NCBI RefSeq assembly: GCF_001657485.1
Contig: NZ_LXFU01000050.1
Coordinates: 62,001 to 126,000 of the forward strand
Source: Rhizobium sp. WYCCWR10014
GTDB lineage: Bacteria; Pseudomonadota; Alphaproteobacteria; Rhizobiales; Rhizobiaceae
Direction: 5' to 3'
Length of the DNA stretch: 64,000 nt
The notes beneath the pieces are model-generated. The model was not told where the DNA came from. It searched no databases and was given only the letters and a program-made list of their open reading frames with translations. The translations under genes were made by a program, and so were the position numbers. This document shows positions 61,218-64,000 of the stretch, piece by piece. Positions within the stretch are counted from its first letter, which is position 1, and the number at the start of each line of letters is the position of its first letter.

Positions 61218-61257
61218 GTAAACCTAGGGTCAATCAGGCACTTCAAGTCGCCTAGGT
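61218..61257. promoter_or_regulatory. HxlR-ALDH shared operator-like element, copy 1
   Basis: A 40-base sequence that matches the reverse complement of 61771-61810 at 32 of 40 positions. Its core, AGGCACTTCAAGTCGCCT, is a near-palindrome centred on ACTT-C-AAGT. It lies 18 bases before the hxlR-type start codon. Presence before both the regulator and the aldehyde dehydrogenase gene indicates a regulator-specific operator. Confidence 0.7.
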
Positions 61258-61275
61258 CTATCGAAGGAAACCATC

Positions 61276-61686
61276 ATGCTCGAACTTGAACCGCTCTGCT
61301 TTTCTTCTGAATGCCCAAGCCGGGCCTTGTTCGACCAGATTGCTGACAAGTGGTCGATGATGGTGCTTGCCGTACTCGACGACGGACCGCAGCGCTTCAA
61401 CGCCATTCGCCGTCGGCTGCAAGGCGTCACGCAAAAAGCCCTCACTCAGTGCCTCCGCCGCCTCGAGCGCAACGGTCTCATCGCGAGAGAGGTGATTTCA
61501 CTCTCGCCGGTCGCCGTTCAGTATCAGGTGACGCCGCTCGGCCGCACGTTGCGGGAGCCACTCCAGGAACTTCACAAATGGACACTGGTAAAACTGCCGG
61601 AGGTCACCGCGGCAAGAGAGGCTTTCGACAGCATAGAGGGCGGGCAGAAGGGCGCGGATAGATCGCTGATCCAGTTACGCCTGTGA
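61276..61686 (+). CDS. HxlR family transcriptional regulator
   Basis: A 136-residue winged-helix regulator of the MarR-related HxlR (DUF24) family. The family start CPSRALFDQIADKWSMMVLA, with its conserved Cys preceding the first helix, is present, followed by RFNAIRRRLQGVTQKALTQC and LRRLERNGLIAREV. Many members sense electrophiles or aldehydes through that Cys. The adjacent aldehyde dehydrogenase gene and the shared 40-base element make a dedicated regulatory pair likely. Confidence 0.92.
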   Translation: MLELEPLCFSSECPSRALFDQIADKWSMMVLAVLDDGPQRFNAIRRRLQGVTQKALTQCLRRLERNGLIAREVISLSPVAVQYQVTPLGRTLREPLQELHKWTLVKLPEVTAAREAFDSIEGGQKGADRSLIQLRL

Positions 61687-61770
61687 AGCGACGAGAACGA
61701 CTGCAGGAGGTCCGATACTGGCTCGCGGCGGTTCGTGAAAAGAGAACTCGGACCAGGTATACCGTGCCCT

Positions 61771-61810
61771 ACCAGGGCTACTTTAAGTGCCTAATTGACG
61801 CCAAGTTTAC
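61771..61810. promoter_or_regulatory. HxlR-ALDH shared operator-like element, copy 2
   Basis: Inverted copy of the element at 61218-61257, located 42-82 bases upstream of the aldehyde dehydrogenase start. The most conserved block reads AAGTGCCTAATTGAC on the forward strand, against GTCAATCAGGCACTT in copy 1. Confidence 0.7.
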
Positions 61811-61852
61811 AAAAGATACTTATGTCTCCGTCAACAATGATGGAGCTTTCGC

Positions 61853-63280
61853 ATGCGTAACAATCTTCAATTCTATATCGACGGAACCTGGGTACAGCCC
61901 AAAGACGCAACAGTAATCGATGTTATCAACCCCGCGGACGAGGCCGTTATTGGTCAAGTCGCGCTGGGCGATGCGAGTGACGTGGACGACGCGGTTTCAG
62001 CCGCGCGAAAGGCATTTGAAACCTATTCACTCACCTCGATTAAGGAGCGAATTTCGCTCTTCGACCGGATTATAGCTGCCTACGACAAGCGAGCGAACGA
62101 CCTAGCCCTAGCGGTAACTGATGAAATGGGCGCGCCGCAATGGCTTTCAGAGCAATTGCAGGTGACCGTCGGCGTTGCCCATTTCAAGATTGCACGAGCA
62201 GCGCTTGAGACCTACCGTTTTGATGAGCCTCTTGGCACAAGCGAAGTCGTGCGCGAGCCAATCGGCGTTTGCGCGCTGATCACGCCATGGAATTGGCCCT
62301 TGATGCTGATGGCCGCAAAGGTGGCACCTGCACTTGCTGCGGGTTGCACCGTGGTGTTGAAACCGTCTGAAATCGCGCCGTTCTCTGGTACGATCCTTGC
62401 CGAGATCCTCCATGACGCCGGAGTACCCAAGGGCGTGTTCAACCTTGTTCATGGAGATGGCCGCGTTGTCGGCAATGCTTTGACGAGCCATCCCGACGTC
62501 GACCTTGTCTCCTTCACCGGCTCAACTGCGGCTGGGATCGAGGTCGCTCGCACCGGTGCGCTCACAGTCAAAAGGGTGCACCAGGAACTGGGGGGGAAGT
62601 CACCCAACATCGTCCTGCGTAGCGCGGACCTCGCTTCTGCTGTCGAAGGGGGCGTGGCGCAGATGATGCTGAACAGCGGACAGAACTGCAGCGCACCATC
62701 TCGGATGCTGGTCCATGTCGATCAGGTTGCCGAAGCAATCAGCTATGCCAAGGCGGCCGCCGAAACCTGGTCGGTCGGCCATCCTTCTTCCAATGCAAAG
62801 ATGGGACCGGTGGCTTCAGAAGCACAATGGAACAAGATCCAGCGTCTGATCCAGTCGGGTCTCGATGAAGGCGCCACGCTTGTGACTGGAGGGCTCGGCC
62901 GTCCCGACGGACTTGATGCTGGCTTTTACGTCCGGCCTACGATCTTTGCCGGTGTACGCAACGACATGACGATCGCGCGTGAAGAGATCTTCGGGCCAGT
63001 CCTGGTCATCATCGCCTATTCCGACGAAGAGGAGGCGGTGAGGATCGCCAACGACACGACCTATGGCCTTGCTGCCTATGTTCAGGGTGAGCGGGTTGCG
63101 GCCGAAGCTATCGCGCGTCGCCTGCGTGCCGGCCAAGTCTACTTGAACAATGTTAATCTTGATCTGGCTGCGCCCTTCGGCGGCTACAAGCAGTCCGGCA
63201 ACGGACGTGAATGGGGTCCGATGGCAATCGCCGAATTCCTTGAGATCAAGGCGATCATTGGTTTCCGTAACGCAGCTTGA
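61853..63280 (+). CDS. Aldehyde dehydrogenase family protein
   Basis: NAD(P)-dependent aldehyde dehydrogenase of 475 residues. The catalytic set is complete: Asn147 in ITPWNWPLMLMAAK, Lys170 in VVLKPSE, the general base Glu245 in HQELGGKSPNIVL and the nucleophile Cys279 in NSGQNCSAPSRML. The C-terminal FGGYKQSGNGREWG motif is intact. A GGAG site lies seven bases before the ATG. It is probably induced through the neighbouring HxlR regulator when a toxic aldehyde appears. The physiological aldehyde is unknown. Confidence 0.93.
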   Translation: MRNNLQFYIDGTWVQPKDATVIDVINPADEAVIGQVALGDASDVDDAVSAARKAFETYSLTSIKERISLFDRIIAAYDKRANDLALAVTDEMGAPQWLSEQLQVTVGVAHFKIARAALETYRFDEPLGTSEVVREPIGVCALITPWNWPLMLMAAKVAPALAAGCTVVLKPSEIAPFSGTILAEILHDAGVPKGVFNLVHGDGRVVGNALTSHPDVDLVSFTGSTAAGIEVARTGALTVKRVHQELGGKSPNIVLRSADLASAVEGGVAQMMLNSGQNCSAPSRMLVHVDQVAEAISYAKAAAETWSVGHPSSNAKMGPVASEAQWNKIQRLIQSGLDEGATLVTGGLGRPDGLDAGFYVRPTIFAGVRNDMTIAREEIFGPVLVIIAYSDEEEAVRIANDTTYGLAAYVQGERVAAEAIARRLRAGQVYLNNVNLDLAAPFGGYKQSGNGREWGPMAIAEFLEIKAIIGFRNAA

Positions 63281-63622
63281 CGGCCCAAGCGCTTTGAAAG
63301 TGGATGTCCGGAACTGGGTTGATCCGGGCATCCTGCGAATTTCTCCGTGGTCCTTCCTTTATTTGCCGGACGCATTGGTGATGCCGGTGGTGGCTTTATT
63401 GTGGAGGAACCTGCAAACGATGCGAAAGAATGCGGACCGGGGCAGGATTACCCCGCCCATTGATGTTGGGGTCTCGGGCCTTTCTCCGGCCATTAAAGTC
63501 TTCCGACCTGCCCTGTCAGCGACAGGGTCACGACGGCAACATGCAACTCGTCTCCTACAAATGCATACGAAGATGATGACGGTCCAGGTCTAGGTCGGAT
63601 TGCCGCCATCGGCTACCGGCTG
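63281..63622. other. Gene-poor stretch between the ALDH gene and an AraC remnant
   Basis: No supported gene or strong hairpin. One forward frame (about 63327-63458) reads like protein (AGRIGDAGGGFIVEEPANDA) but has no start and stops on both sides; its identity is unknown. Confidence 0.4.
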
Positions 63623-64000
63623 TCAGGCGCCCGCAGCGATGCGATATTTGCCGGGTGGCACGCCATGATACTTCGTGAAGGACCGGCTAAATGCAGCCTC
63701 AGACCGATACCCGACTTCCGACGCCACGACCCTGGGCGGTAGTTGGCCGCCCTGGAAACGCCGTGCAGCCAAGTCATGCGCCAAGCTGTAAGATAGCCCA
63801 GCGGCGTGTCGCCAACACGTTCGGTGAACCGTGGTGCAAAGGCCGCCCGAGAGCTCTGTCATTTGCGGCCAATCGAAACGACGGCGAGCGAACTGCTCGA
63901 CCGGTTCGGCCGTTGTCTGCGGACTGTCAACGAGTGCGTGAGCAACGCCATCACTCAGGACAACCAGGTCGCCTTCGTTGAGGGGGGCATGGGGCGCCCT
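63623..64000 (-). pseudogene. Decayed AraC family regulator (cupin_6 type), partial
   Basis: Reading leftward from the window edge, one frame gives LNEGDLVVLSDGVAHALVDS, the end of a cupin_6 sensor domain. About 130 residues normally found after it are missing. The helix-turn-helix region then follows in pieces: AFAPRFTERVGDTPLGYLTA in another frame, and after a further shift near 63765, RVVASEVGYRSEAAFSRSFT and KYHGVPPGKYR to the stop at 63623. An internal deletion and at least two frameshifts make it non-functional. Part of the gene lies beyond the window. Confidence 0.75.

Noticed and set aside
63150..63593. Forward open frame of 147 codons overlapping the end of the aldehyde dehydrogenase gene
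   Set aside because: It begins inside the intact ALDH coding sequence, has no ribosome site and shows no domain.

Overview
The window looks like high-GC alphaproteobacterial DNA, most likely from a Rhizobium of the leguminosarum/etli type. The signs are a rhizobial intergenic palindrome at 6316-6365, many Opp/Dpp-type catabolic transporters, compact operons with ATGA and TGATG stop/start overlaps, and a VirB/Trb-type transfer remnant. No rRNA, tRNA, complete insertion sequence or CRISPR array was seen. The mixture of catabolic modules, gene remnants and a broken type IV secretion locus would suit a large plasmid, chromid or chromosomal accessory region. The genus and replicon are inferences.

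Layout. 1-3.7 kb: start of a DapA-family aldolase, a GntR/FCD regulator, an S33 peptidase-like hydrolase and an M24 Xaa-Pro peptidase, probably a small regulon for proline-type peptides or amino acids. 4.1-4.8 kb: an AT-richer four-helix membrane protein of unknown role. 4.9-20 kb: a glycan catabolic island with a GH29 fucosidase, a LacI regulator with three operators, a five-gene Opp-type ABC importer, an IolB-like isomerase, a GH39 glycosidase, a xylose-isomerase-like TIM barrel protein, a D-2-hydroxyacid dehydrogenase and an enolase-superfamily dehydratase. It ends in the stump of an SDR gene. 20-28.5 kb: a tripartite RND efflux system (permease, adaptor, outer membrane lipoprotein) built around an OmpR-type two-component system. 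A 37-bp element of repeated half-sites occurs three times here.

28.5-43.8 kb: a branched-chain amino acid catabolic supercluster. A leftward operon (AraC-type regulator, ivd, mccB, mccA, maoC, citE-like) covers leucine. A divergent set (SDR, thiolase, acyl-CoA dehydrogenase, bkdA1-bkdA2-bkdB-lpdV) covers the oxo-acid dehydrogenase and the isoleucine/valine steps. 44-47.6 kb: sparse DNA with small hypothetical genes, rsgA and an MFS transporter. 48-50.1 kb: a truncated conjugation/T4SS module (HTH regulator, TrbM-like, VirB1-like, and a VirB2-like pilin fused in frame to the DNA-binding end of a response regulator). 50.7-57.9 kb: siderophore use (esterase, TonB-dependent receptor, FhuCDB-type transporter). 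58.4-63.3 kb: an MBL-fold protein, a DsbA-family protein with a divergent LysR regulator, and a HxlR regulator with an aldehyde dehydrogenase that share a 40-bp operator-like sequence. The right edge is a decayed AraC regulator.

The most noteworthy observations are the repeated element of the efflux/two-component locus, the shared element of the HxlR-ALDH pair, the VirB2-response regulator chimera, the maoC-citE pair in the leucine operon, and the esterase beside a Fhu-type uptake system.
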